A DNA stretch of 41,059 nt from Motiliproteus sp. MSK22-1 (GTDB taxonomy: Bacteria; Pseudomonadota; Gammaproteobacteria; Pseudomonadales; Balneatricaceae): NCBI RefSeq assembly GCF_001968815.1, contig NZ_MIEQ01000060.1, positions 1 through 41,059 on the forward strand, written 5' to 3'. This document shows, one piece after another, positions 26,950-34,323 of the stretch (positions are counted from its first letter, which is position 1; every line of letters starts with the position of its first letter). The translations under genes and the position numbers were made by a program. The notes below the pieces were generated by a model that ran no database searches, was not told where the DNA came from, and was given only the letters and a program-made list of their open reading frames with translations.

Positions 26950-27471
26950 ATGAAGCAACTTATTCTCGGTGGTGCCCGCTCTGGCAAGAGCGCATTAGCA
27001 GAAAAGTTGGCCGCTGACTCCAGTGACAGGGTGATCTATATTGCCACTGCTACGGTGGGGGATTCTGAAATGGCTGAGCGTGTTGATATACATCGTCAGC
27101 GACGTCCGGAGCACTGGTCTTTGGTGGAAGAGCCCTTGAGTCTGGCCAGTACATTACAAGCCCATGCAGCAGAAGGACACTGTCTGTTGGTTGATTGTCT
27201 TACGCTATGGCTTTCGAATACATTATTTACGCAAGAGGGGCGTCACTTTCAGTCAGAAATGGACGCCTTGCTGGAGGTGTTGCCTCAGTTGCCCGGAAAT
27301 ATATTACTGGTCAGCAATGAGGTTGGTATGGGCATCGTGCCTATGGGCGCAGTGTCCCGAAAATTTCAGGATGAGTCAGGCCGTTTGCATCAGAACGTAG
27401 CCGCACTCTGTGATCGGGTTATTCTTACTGTGGCAGGTTTGCCGCACACATTAAAAGGGGAGAAGCTGTGA
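26950..27471 (+). CDS. cobU: Adenosylcobinamide kinase / cobinamide-phosphate guanylyltransferase CobU
   Basis: Phosphorylates adenosylcobinamide and then adds GMP, activating it for attachment of the lower ligand. The 173 residues fit CobU (about 180). The P-loop is GGARSGKS (residues 7-14). '[24 protein letters not shown]' contains the RxxHxxxRP type segment of the family, and '[11 protein letters not shown]' and '[13 protein letters not shown]' are conserved. It is followed by and coupled to cobT. The pair serves salvage or late synthesis of cobalamin, which the methyl-transfer genes here need. Confidence 0.95.
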   Translation: MKQLILGGARSGKSALAEKLAADSSDRVIYIATATVGDSEMAERVDIHRQRRPEHWSLVEEPLSLASTLQAHAAEGHCLLVDCLTLWLSNTLFTQEGRHFQSEMDALLEVLPQLPGNILLVSNEVGMGIVPMGAVSRKFQDESGRLHQNVAALCDRVILTVAGLPHTLKGEKL

Positions 27472-27494
27472 ACAAAAGGGGACAAGCTGTGAAC
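27453..27494 (+). repeat. 21-bp tandem duplication of the cobT translation start
   Basis: AAAAGGGG(A)GAAGCTGTGAAC at 27453-27473 is repeated at 27474-27494 with one change (G to C at the tenth base). Each copy has an AAAGGGG ribosome-binding site and a GTG start (27468 and 27489) in the same frame. The first GTG overlaps the cobU stop as GTGA. Confidence 0.9.
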
Positions 27495-28538
27495 TCCGAA
27501 TGGCTGAACAATCGTGTAAAGTCACTGGATGAATCCGCTGAAACAAGTGCCCGGCAAAGGCAGATGCAGTTGACCAAGCCACCCGGATCTTTAGGCGGGC
27601 TGGAGAGCCTGGCAATCCGTCTGAGTGCCATGCAGGCGACAGATAAGCCGCAGGTGGATAAGGTGCATATCGCTGTATTTGCGGCTGATCATGGCGTAAC
27701 CGCCTCAGGGGTCTCCGCATTTCCGCAGGAAGTTACCGTGCAGATGGTGGCTAATTTCTCCGCCGGAGGTGCGGCTATCAGTGTGCTGGCCAGGAGTTTA
27801 GGGGCTGATCTGGAAGTGGTGGATGTGGGGACTGTCCATAAGCCGGATGAGCTGCCCGGCGTGATCAGCCATCGGGCGGGTGCGGGAACAGCCAACCTGC
27901 ATACGCAGGATGCCATGACGAATGAACAGCTGGCCATTGCTCTGGAGGCGGGACGAGCCTCGGTAATGCGTGCCCGGGAGAAGGGGGCTGAGCTGTTTAT
28001 CGGTGGTGATATGGGGATTGGAAATACCACTCCGGCTGCGGCGATTGCCAGCGTATTGCTATCAACTGATCCGGCTATGCTGGCGGGTCCCGGCACGGGT
28101 CTGGACGCCGCCGGGGTGTCCCACAAGGCAAGTGTTTTACGGCAAGCATTGGCTCGTTATCAGGGGCTGGCAGACCAGCCGCTGGAAACATTGCGTTGCC
28201 TGGGCGGATTTGAAATTGCTGCACTTGCGGGTGCCTATATCAGCTGTGCACAACAAGGCATACCTGCATTGGTTGATGGCTATATCACCACAGCGGCAGC
28301 ACTGGTTGCTGTGCGTTATCAGCCTGCAGTGAAGGACTGGTTGATCTTTTCCCACCGCTCAGCCGAGCCCGGTCATAAAGCCATGCTGGAAGCCATGGGG
28401 GCTGATCCGTTGCTGGATCTGGGGATGCGCCTGGGTGAAGGCAGTGGAGCGGCAACTACAGTGCCGCTGGTTCGACTGGCCTGTGAACTGCACAATGGTA
28501 TGGCGACCTTTGCTGACGCCGGTGTTTCTGAAGGCTAA
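27489..28538 (+). CDS. cobT: Nicotinate-nucleotide:dimethylbenzimidazole phosphoribosyltransferase CobT
   Basis: Makes alpha-ribazole phosphate, the lower-ligand part of cobalamin. From GTG 27489 the protein has 349 residues, close to the family's 350; from GTG 27468 it has 356. Family sequence includes '[18 protein letters not shown]', '[10 protein letters not shown]' type segment (here [19 protein letters not shown]), '[17 protein letters not shown]' and '[10 protein letters not shown]', where the Glu is the catalytic residue in Salmonella CobT. It follows cobU in one operon. cobS and cobC are not adjacent. Confidence 0.95.
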   Translation: MNSEWLNNRVKSLDESAETSARQRQMQLTKPPGSLGGLESLAIRLSAMQATDKPQVDKVHIAVFAADHGVTASGVSAFPQEVTVQMVANFSAGGAAISVLARSLGADLEVVDVGTVHKPDELPGVISHRAGAGTANLHTQDAMTNEQLAIALEAGRASVMRAREKGAELFIGGDMGIGNTTPAAAIASVLLSTDPAMLAGPGTGLDAAGVSHKASVLRQALARYQGLADQPLETLRCLGGFEIAALAGAYISCAQQGIPALVDGYITTAAALVAVRYQPAVKDWLIFSHRSAEPGHKAMLEAMGADPLLDLGMRLGEGSGAATTVPLVRLACELHNGMATFADAGVSEG

Positions 28539-28585
28539 CTCTCCGTGCAATCACTGACTATCGCTCTTTTGTACAGCTAAAGAAA

Positions 28586-28613
28586 AGGCAGTAGCTCAAC
28601 TGGGTTACTGCCT
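28586..28613 (-). terminator. Terminator downstream of folD
   Basis: AGGCAGTA (28586-28593) pairs with TACTGCCT (28606-28613). Read on the minus strand the stem is followed by TTTTCTTT, a T-run that fits termination of folD. It lies between the convergent cobT and folD and may also stop cobT. Confidence 0.7.
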
Positions 28614-28708
28614 CTCTTAAACTTGCCACCATTGCTTCAACAACATCAGTCTTATCTGGGACTGCTTATCCAGAATCCTGGTCCTGGAGTTGTCATTTGG
28701 AGCAATTG

Positions 28709-29602
28709 CTAGCCTTTTACCGGAATCCATTCAGGGATTGGCAAATCGTTTTGCCGCAATGCTGCAATAAGGGTGTTAAGCAGCAGGCAGGCAATAGTCA
28801 TAGGGCCGATACCACCCGGGACTGGGGTAATGGCGCCAGCGTTTTTGGATGCTCCTGCAAAGTCGACATCACCGACCAAGCGTGTTTTTCCGTTTTCACC
28901 ATCAATGCGGTTGATGCCGACATCGATTACAGTTGCTCCTGGCTTGATCCAGCTTTCCTTGACCATTTCAGGGCGGCCAACCGCAGCAACCAGAATGTCT
29001 GCTCTTCTGCACTCTTCCTCCAGATCTTTGGTGCGGGAATGAGCGATGGTGACGGTGCAGTTCTCGTTTAAAAGCAGGTTCCCCATTGGCTTACCGACAA
29101 TGTTTGAGCGTCCCAGTACTAACGCGCGGGAACCGCTAAGGTCTCCCAGATGATCTTTTAACAGCATCAGGCAGCCCAGTGGGGTGCAGGGAACGGTGCC
29201 GGTGCCGCCGGTAGAAAAACGACCCACATTCATGGGGTGAAAGCCGTCAGCATCCTTTTCAGGGGCGATCGCATTGAGAACCGTATCGGCATCAATTTGC
29301 TTTGGTAGCGGCAGCTGTACCAGAATGCCGTGGACGCTGTCATCTTCATTCAGTTGTTGAATGAGGCTTAGCAAGTCCTCCTGGTTAGTCTCTGCCGGCA
29401 ATTTGTGTTCGAAAGAATTCATACCTGCTTCTTTCGTCTGTTTGCCCTTATTGCGAACATAAACTTCACTGGCTGGATCTTCTCCAACCAAAATCACTGC
29501 CAGTCCTGGAGTGATCCCTTGTTTATGCAGTTTATCTACCTCCTGTGTGATGGTTTCCCGGAGCTTTCCGGCGAAGGCTTTTCCATCAAGGATTTGTGCC
29601 AT
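28709..29602 (-). CDS. folD: Bifunctional methylene-THF dehydrogenase/cyclohydrolase FolD
   Basis: Converts 5,10-methylene-THF to 10-formyl-THF with NADP. The 297 residues are slightly longer than E. coli FolD (288). Active-site Lys lies in '[13 protein letters not shown]', a variant of the usual YVxxKxK motif; other signatures are '[10 protein letters not shown]', 'PCTPLGC' and '[12 protein letters not shown]'. AAAGG precedes the ATG. It faces away from the corrinoid operon but would take up the methylene-THF which that operon produces, so the pairing makes metabolic sense. Another folD copy may exist elsewhere. Confidence 0.95.
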   Translation of the reverse strand: MAQILDGKAFAGKLRETITQEVDKLHKQGITPGLAVILVGEDPASEVYVRNKGKQTKEAGMNSFEHKLPAETNQEDLLSLIQQLNEDDSVHGILVQLPLPKQIDADTVLNAIAPEKDADGFHPMNVGRFSTGGTGTVPCTPLGCLMLLKDHLGDLSGSRALVLGRSNIVGKPMGNLLLNENCTVTIAHSRTKDLEEECRRADILVAAVGRPEMVKESWIKPGATVIDVGINRIDGENGKTRLVGDVDFAGASKNAGAITPVPGGIGPMTIACLLLNTLIAALRQNDLPIPEWIPVKG

Positions 29603-30271
29603 GTTCGTTTGACCTTTTATGGTTGGTTGTTGATAGAGTTTTTATGGTTCGTTGTAGAATTAATACCTTTACAAAATTAACGTCTGTACCCATCAGCAGA
29701 CGTTTTTGTGTATGGACTGCTCCTGTTATTCGCAAACAGCCCAATTCAGTCAGACTTTATCATTCTCCAGGTGTTCCGCAGCATCTTTATTGGCAAATAT
29801 CAGACTCGCTTTGCAGCTATTGTACTCTGTACTTGGTCATTTTTTCCCCTTCGGCTCGTGTCCGAGAGTATTAATCTTACAATTTGTAAGCTTTCTTCAT
29901 TTTTCTGCAACAGTGCCCGGGCTCTGATAACTGCTGGCCGAGTCTCCACAATCAGGGGGGTGAAGCTTGACCCCACTATGGCAAGCGGCGTCTGTTTGTT
30001 CTTCGAGTTGTCTAAATCTTTTGCAATACAGAAGGATAGCGATACTGATATTCGCAATATTTCATCATACAGATTATGCATACCGACTGGAGTTGCTTAC
30101 CTCACAACGACGCTGTTTTTTTGTTCTGCGACGGGCTGTTTTAGGGGTGTCGCTTTCCAGTAACCCTGTGTCGCTACGATGTCAGCAGCTGAGCCCCGCT
30201 GGCAATAATCTAAAACCACATTCCGTCTAGGGAGACGGGCAGGTTTGAATTACATATTTGGGGTTTGGCTA
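29603..30271. promoter_or_regulatory. Divergent folD/corrinoid-operon control region
   Basis: About 670 bases without a gene I can support. Open frames here on both strands lack family features and ribosome-binding sites. A hairpin AACGTCTG (29679-29686)/CAGACGTT (29697-29704) lies 75 bases upstream of folD and could act in its leader. I looked for a cobalamin, THF or glycine riboswitch core and saw none. Promoters for both directions should be here. Confidence 0.45.
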
Positions 30272-30979
30272 ATGACTGATGTTGATGACTTGTATGACGA
30301 CGAAGAGCTTGATCTCTCGACCCTTCCAGATGATGAACTTGTCGAACAGATGTACGACGATCTGTACAACGGTCTGCGTGAAGAGATCATGGAAGGCACC
30401 GAAATTCTGCTAGAGCGGGGTTGGTCACCCGCTAAAGTGCTTAACGAAGCGCTTGTAGCAGGTATGGCTATTGTGGGTGTCGATTTCCGTGATGGCATTC
30501 TCTTTGTTCCTGAAGTTCTTTCTGCTGCTAACGCTATGAAAGGCGGAATGGAAATTCTTCGCCCTCTGCTGGCAGAAACGGGTGCAGAGTCTGTCGGTAA
30601 AATGGTCATTGGTACCGTAAAAGGTGATATCCACGATATTGGTAAGAACCTGGTTGCCATGATGATGGAAGGTGCTGGCTTCGAAGTGATCGATATTGGC
30701 ATTAATATCCCCGTTGAAACCTACCTTGAAGCCCTGGAAGAGCATAAGCCTGACATCCTCGGTATGTCTGCTCTGTTGACCACAACGATGCCTTATATGA
30801 AGGTCGTTATCGATACCTTGAAAGAGAAAGGTATCCGTGACGATTACATCGTATTGGTCGGCGGTGCTCCTTTGAATGAAGAGTTTGGTGATGCGGTTGG
30901 AGCAGACGGCTACTGTCGTGATGCGGCTGTAACCGTTGACATGGCGAAGGAGCTGGTTGCCCAGCGCCGTGCTGCCTAG
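30272..30979 (+). CDS. Corrinoid (B12-binding) methyl-carrier protein, MtbC/MtgC-like
   Basis: Carries the methyl group on cobalt between two methyltransferases. ATG at 30272 follows GGGG; a TTG at 30245 is an upstream alternative. The 235 residues show a helical B12-binding cap (about 25-100) and a Rossmann-like B12 domain with D-x-H-x-x-G: 'VKGDIHDIGKN', His121 being the cobalt ligand. 'GMSALLTTTM' and 'LVGGAPL' are the other conserved loops. The first 30 residues contain 14 Asp/Glu and no Lys/Arg, an unusual acidic tail. It is first in a six-gene operon. Confidence 0.93.
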   Translation: MTDVDDLYDDEELDLSTLPDDELVEQMYDDLYNGLREEIMEGTEILLERGWSPAKVLNEALVAGMAIVGVDFRDGILFVPEVLSAANAMKGGMEILRPLLAETGAESVGKMVIGTVKGDIHDIGKNLVAMMMEGAGFEVIDIGINIPVETYLEALEEHKPDILGMSALLTTTMPYMKVVIDTLKEKGIRDDYIVLVGGAPLNEEFGDAVGADGYCRDAAVTVDMAKELVAQRRAA

Positions 30980-31057
30980 TGACTGAATTGCTGTTTGTAG
31001 GTAACAGCTTATAAACCAATTCAGGTTCTCCGTTTGAGTGAATGCAGGAGTTGCCAG

Positions 31058-31762
31058 ATGCCTTCCATGGATTTTTTAGCCGAAGAGTTGGCAGATGAAG
31101 GGTTGTCAGTGACAGATCTGTTGACCCCCGGGCAACTCCGGTCGCAGCAGGGAACGGCGCCTGCTGCGGTTATTACCTGCTCTGCGATACTGCGTGAAAT
31201 TGTTGCCCTGTCTCGCGCCAACGGCTGGAACCATCTTGAGCCGCTGTGCATTTCATCGGAAGTGCACAATACCCCGGAAAAGATTCCGGGAGCGGTGAAA
31301 GAACTGATTGATAAAGCGAAAGCCAAAGGACAGGACGTTTTTGTCGCCTTTGCTGACTGCGGTACGGGTGGATTGCTGGACGCTCTGCTTGAGGAAGAAG
31401 GGGTTGATCGCATCCCTGGAGCCCATTGTTATGAGTTTTACAGCGGTAAGGATCAGTTTGCCCGTTTTCACGAAGACGAGATAGGAACCTTTTACCTCAC
31501 TGATTTTCTGGTACGGCATTTCGACCGGCTGGTCATTCGTGGGTTGGGGCTGGATAGAAAGCCTGAACTGGAACCGCTCTATTTTGGAAACTACCGCAAG
31601 TTACTTTATTTAGCACAATCCGAAGACGCTGTTCTGCTGGAGAAAGCTAAAGCGGCCGCCCAGAGACTAGGGTTGGAGTTCGAATATTATTTTAGTGGTA
31701 GCGGCGATTTGGGCGCTGCACTAACGGATTTCACTCGAAGGATCGCGGTTCAGCAAGAATAG
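31058..31762 (+). CDS. DUF1638 family protein
   Basis: A 234-residue protein; ATG at 31058 has AGGAG eight bases upstream, while the GTG at 31034 lacks a site. Family-like segments are 'VITCSAILREI', 'VAFADCGTGGLLDALL', 'AHCYEFYSGKDQF' and 'EIGTFYLTDFLVRHFD'. DUF1638 genes occur in clusters with MttB-type methyltransferases and corrinoid proteins, but their function is unknown. The conserved Cys residues in 'ITCSA', 'ADCGTGG' and 'HCYEF' could bind a metal or cofactor. A role in corrinoid loading or repair is only a guess. Confidence 0.85.
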   Translation: MPSMDFLAEELADEGLSVTDLLTPGQLRSQQGTAPAAVITCSAILREIVALSRANGWNHLEPLCISSEVHNTPEKIPGAVKELIDKAKAKGQDVFVAFADCGTGGLLDALLEEEGVDRIPGAHCYEFYSGKDQFARFHEDEIGTFYLTDFLVRHFDRLVIRGLGLDRKPELEPLYFGNYRKLLYLAQSEDAVLLEKAKAAAQRLGLEFEYYFSGSGDLGAALTDFTRRIAVQQE

Positions 31763-31902
31763 GTGCGGTTATAAGCCTGAGTAAAAGCTTTTCCTAATTG
31801 GGTAGTAGCCTTTGCTGACAGTGGTTACAGCGGCTGACTTCAGGTCACTTTACCGTTTTATAGATTGATTTCACGACCTGACAGTCGTAGCAGGAGGTGT
31901 TT

Positions 31903-32376
31903 GTGTATTCCGTTCGTCTTTGGACTGTACGCCACGCAAGGTTTTTTGAACGTGTCTATAACATGTTTGAGCCTGTGCTGGTAAAGCTTCATCCCATTTG
32001 GAGCAAGCTGGGCTATGACCGGGCTGAAAAGCCGATGAGTAAGATTGAGCAGGCATGCAAAGGACTGTTGTTTGATTGCAAAATGTGTGGTCAGTGTGCT
32101 CTGAGTTCGACCGGTATGTCCTGCTCCATGAACTGCCCCAAGAATTTGCGTAACGGTCCTTGTGGTGGTGTTCGTCTGAACGGTAACTGCGAGGTTTATG
32201 CCGAAAAGCGTTGTGTCTGGGTCGAGGCCTGGGATGGCAGTCGCAAGATGAAAAATGGTGATCGTATTTTTGCTGTACAGAAACCGGTTAATTTCAGTCA
32301 GCAAGGCAGTTCGTCCTGGTTACGTGTTGTTCGTCAGATTGCCCAACGCGAAGAGCAGGCAGAGGAGCGTTCATAA
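31903..32376 (+). CDS. MetV-like partner of methylene-THF reductase
   Basis: A small Cys-rich protein that joins MTHFR in MetVF enzymes of acetogens. AGGAGG (31892-31897) directs GTG at 31903; the GTG at 31897 overlaps the site, so the shorter form of 157 residues is preferred. The core has 'CKMCGQCALSSTGMSCSMNC' followed by 'PKNLRNGPCGGVRLNGNCEVY', with at least eight Cys, which fits the PF12225 domain that binds an Fe-S cluster or zinc. The stop overlaps the MTHFR start by one base (TAATG), so the two are coupled. Confidence 0.88.
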   Translation: MYSVRLWTVRHARFFERVYNMFEPVLVKLHPIWSKLGYDRAEKPMSKIEQACKGLLFDCKMCGQCALSSTGMSCSMNCPKNLRNGPCGGVRLNGNCEVYAEKRCVWVEAWDGSRKMKNGDRIFAVQKPVNFSQQGSSSWLRVVRQIAQREEQAEERS

Positions 32377-33389
32377 TGATATTTCCAGATGAGCCAAATC
32401 CCGGTGAAATGCTGCCGATCCTGCCAGGTCATACGACTGGTGGTCGTTTGGAACGGGTTCTGCGGGCGGGGCATTTTGCCGTAACCTCTGAATTGGCACC
32501 ACCGGATTCAGCCAACCCTGAAGATGTTTATGCCCGGGCCAGAGTGTTCGATGGCTACGTTGATGGCATGAATGCCACTGACGGCTCAGGTGCAAACTGT
32601 CATATGTCCAGTGTAGGGATGTGTGCCCTGTTGACTCGCATTGGTTACGCTCCGGTGATGCAGGTCTCCTGTCGGGATAAAAACCGTATTGCTATCCAGG
32701 GTGATGTTCTCGGCGGGGCTGCAATGGGGGTCACCAATATCCTCTGTCTGAGTGGTGACGGTGTTCAGTCAGGCGATCATCCAGAAGCCAAACCGGTCTT
32801 TGATCTGGACAGTATGTCGCTGTTGGAAACCATCCGTACCATGCGGGACAAAAGCGAGTTTCTCAGTGGTCGTAAGATCACCGACCCGCCAAAAGTATTT
32901 TTAGGCGCCGCAGCTAACCCTTTTGCACCGCCCTATGATTTTCGCCCCCACCGAATGGCTAAGAAGATAGCCGCGGGTGCGCAGTTTATTCAAACGCAGT
33001 ACTGTTTTGATATTCCCAGGTTTAAGGAATTTATGGCGCGCTCAAGAGATCTTGGGCTGCTGGAAAAAGTGTTTGTCTTACCCGGTGTTGGCCCGATGGC
33101 ATCTGCCAGAACAGCGACCTGGATTCGCAACAATGTACCGGGAATTCACATTCCTGATGCTGTGATCAAACGCCTTGCTGGTGCGCAAGATCAAAAGAAA
33201 GAAGGCCAGCAAATCTGTATCGACCTGATTCAGGAGCTTCGAGAAATCGAGGGTGTGAGTGGGGTTCACGTGATGGCTTACCGTCAAGAAGAGTCGGTAG
33301 CTGAAATTATTGATCGTTCCGGTGTACTGGAGGGCCGTGTGCCATGGTATCCCGGTCGTGACCAAGAATTACAGAAGGAGAGAGCATAA
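32376..33389 (+). CDS. Methylenetetrahydrofolate reductase family protein
   Basis: A 337-residue TIM-barrel flavoprotein of the MetF family. Signatures include 'FAVTSELAPPDSANPEDVY' with the usual early Glu, 'CRDKNRIAIQGDVLGGAAMG', 'NILCLSGDG' and 'GAQFIQTQYCFDI'. Here it would run in the oxidative direction, turning methyl-THF into methylene-THF so the methyl group can be used for energy or biosynthesis. It starts at the MetV stop and ends two bases before the MeTr-like gene. Similarity is greater to MTHFRs of corrinoid clusters than to E. coli MetF, judged by the MetV partner only. Confidence 0.9.
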   Translation: MIFPDEPNPGEMLPILPGHTTGGRLERVLRAGHFAVTSELAPPDSANPEDVYARARVFDGYVDGMNATDGSGANCHMSSVGMCALLTRIGYAPVMQVSCRDKNRIAIQGDVLGGAAMGVTNILCLSGDGVQSGDHPEAKPVFDLDSMSLLETIRTMRDKSEFLSGRKITDPPKVFLGAAANPFAPPYDFRPHRMAKKIAAGAQFIQTQYCFDIPRFKEFMARSRDLGLLEKVFVLPGVGPMASARTATWIRNNVPGIHIPDAVIKRLAGAQDQKKEGQQICIDLIQELREIEGVSGVHVMAYRQEESVAEIIDRSGVLEGRVPWYPGRDQELQKERA

Positions 33390-33391
33390 CC

Positions 33392-34294
33392 ATGACTGAC
33401 ACTATTCTCAGCTCAGACACTAAAGAAGTTGTTATCGGCTTTGAGCGCCCGTTTACTATTATCGGTGAACGCATCAACCCGACCGGTCGTAAAGTCCTGG
33501 CCGCTGAAATGAAGGAAGGGGACTACAGCCGGGTAGAAGCAGATGCCCGCGCCCAGATTGAAGCGGGTGCTCACATTCTGGATGTGAACGCCGGTATTCC
33601 ACTCGCCGATGAGCCTCGGATTCTGGCAGAAGTGATTCAATTGATTCAGTCATTTACTGATATGCCTCTGTGTATTGATTCCTCCATTGTTGCTGCATTG
33701 CAAGCAGGACTGGAAGTGTACAAGGGTAAAGCCCTGGTCAATTCCGTTACCGGTGAAGATGAGCAAATGGAGCAGGTGCTGCCTTTGGTTAAGAAATACG
33801 GTGCGGCAGTGGTCGCGATTTCTAACGACGAAAGCGGTATTTCTCAGGATCCGGATGTGCGATTTGAGGTGGCTAAGAAAATCGTAGAGCGTGCCTCGGA
33901 TTATGGTATTCCGGCCTGTGACGTTGTTGTCGATCCATTGGTTATGCCTGTTGGTGCGGTCAATACAGCCGGTCTGCAAGTGATGAAACTGATCCATCGT
34001 CTGCGTACCGAGCTGAAGGTGAATACCACCTGTGGTGCATCAAACATCAGCTTTGGTCTACCTAACCGGGATGGCGTCAATGGCGCATTCCTGAGCATGG
34101 CTATTCAGGCGGGTATGACTTCCGCTATTGCCAACCCTTTGCATAAGGAAATTATCGCAGCGACCCTTGGGGCCGATGTGATGATGGGCCGCGACCCTGA
34201 CTGCATGAACTGGATCCAACGTTTCCGTGAAGCGCCAGCCGAGGGTGAAGGTCGTGGTCGTCGTGCGACGAGTGGACGTCGTCGCCGTGCTTAA
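33392..34294 (+). CDS. Methyltetrahydrofolate:corrinoid methyltransferase, MeTr/DHPS fold (MtgA/MtvA-like)
   Basis: Transfers a methyl between the corrinoid protein and THF. The 300 residues have the pterin-binding barrel of AcsE, MtrH and MetH: 'FTIIGERINPTGRKVL', 'GAHILDVNAG', 'PLCIDSSIV', 'KALVNSVTGE', 'VVDPLVMP' and 'NTTCGASNISFGLPNR'. In the MtgB pathway of Desulfitobacterium this partner is MtgA. The last 16 residues are GEGRGRRATSGRRRRA (34244-34291), a basic tail not needed for the barrel. AAGGAGAGAG precedes the ATG. Confidence 0.92.
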   Translation: MTDTILSSDTKEVVIGFERPFTIIGERINPTGRKVLAAEMKEGDYSRVEADARAQIEAGAHILDVNAGIPLADEPRILAEVIQLIQSFTDMPLCIDSSIVAALQAGLEVYKGKALVNSVTGEDEQMEQVLPLVKKYGAAVVAISNDESGISQDPDVRFEVAKKIVERASDYGIPACDVVVDPLVMPVGAVNTAGLQVMKLIHRLRTELKVNTTCGASNISFGLPNRDGVNGAFLSMAIQAGMTSAIANPLHKEIIAATLGADVMMGRDPDCMNWIQRFREAPAEGEGRGRRATSGRRRRA

Positions 34295-34323
34295 CTTTGT
34301 ATGTTACAACTGAGGTCGTTGTT

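Noticed and set aside
29679-29704. Rho-independent terminator on the plus strand near folD
   Set aside because: The stem is fair and some T residues follow, but no plus-strand gene ends there; I keep it only as a hairpin in the folD leader.
29708-30163. Open frames of 151 (plus) and 93 (minus) residues in the folD/corrinoid gap
   Set aside because: They overlap on both strands, lack good starts and show no family features; the region is better explained as a control region.
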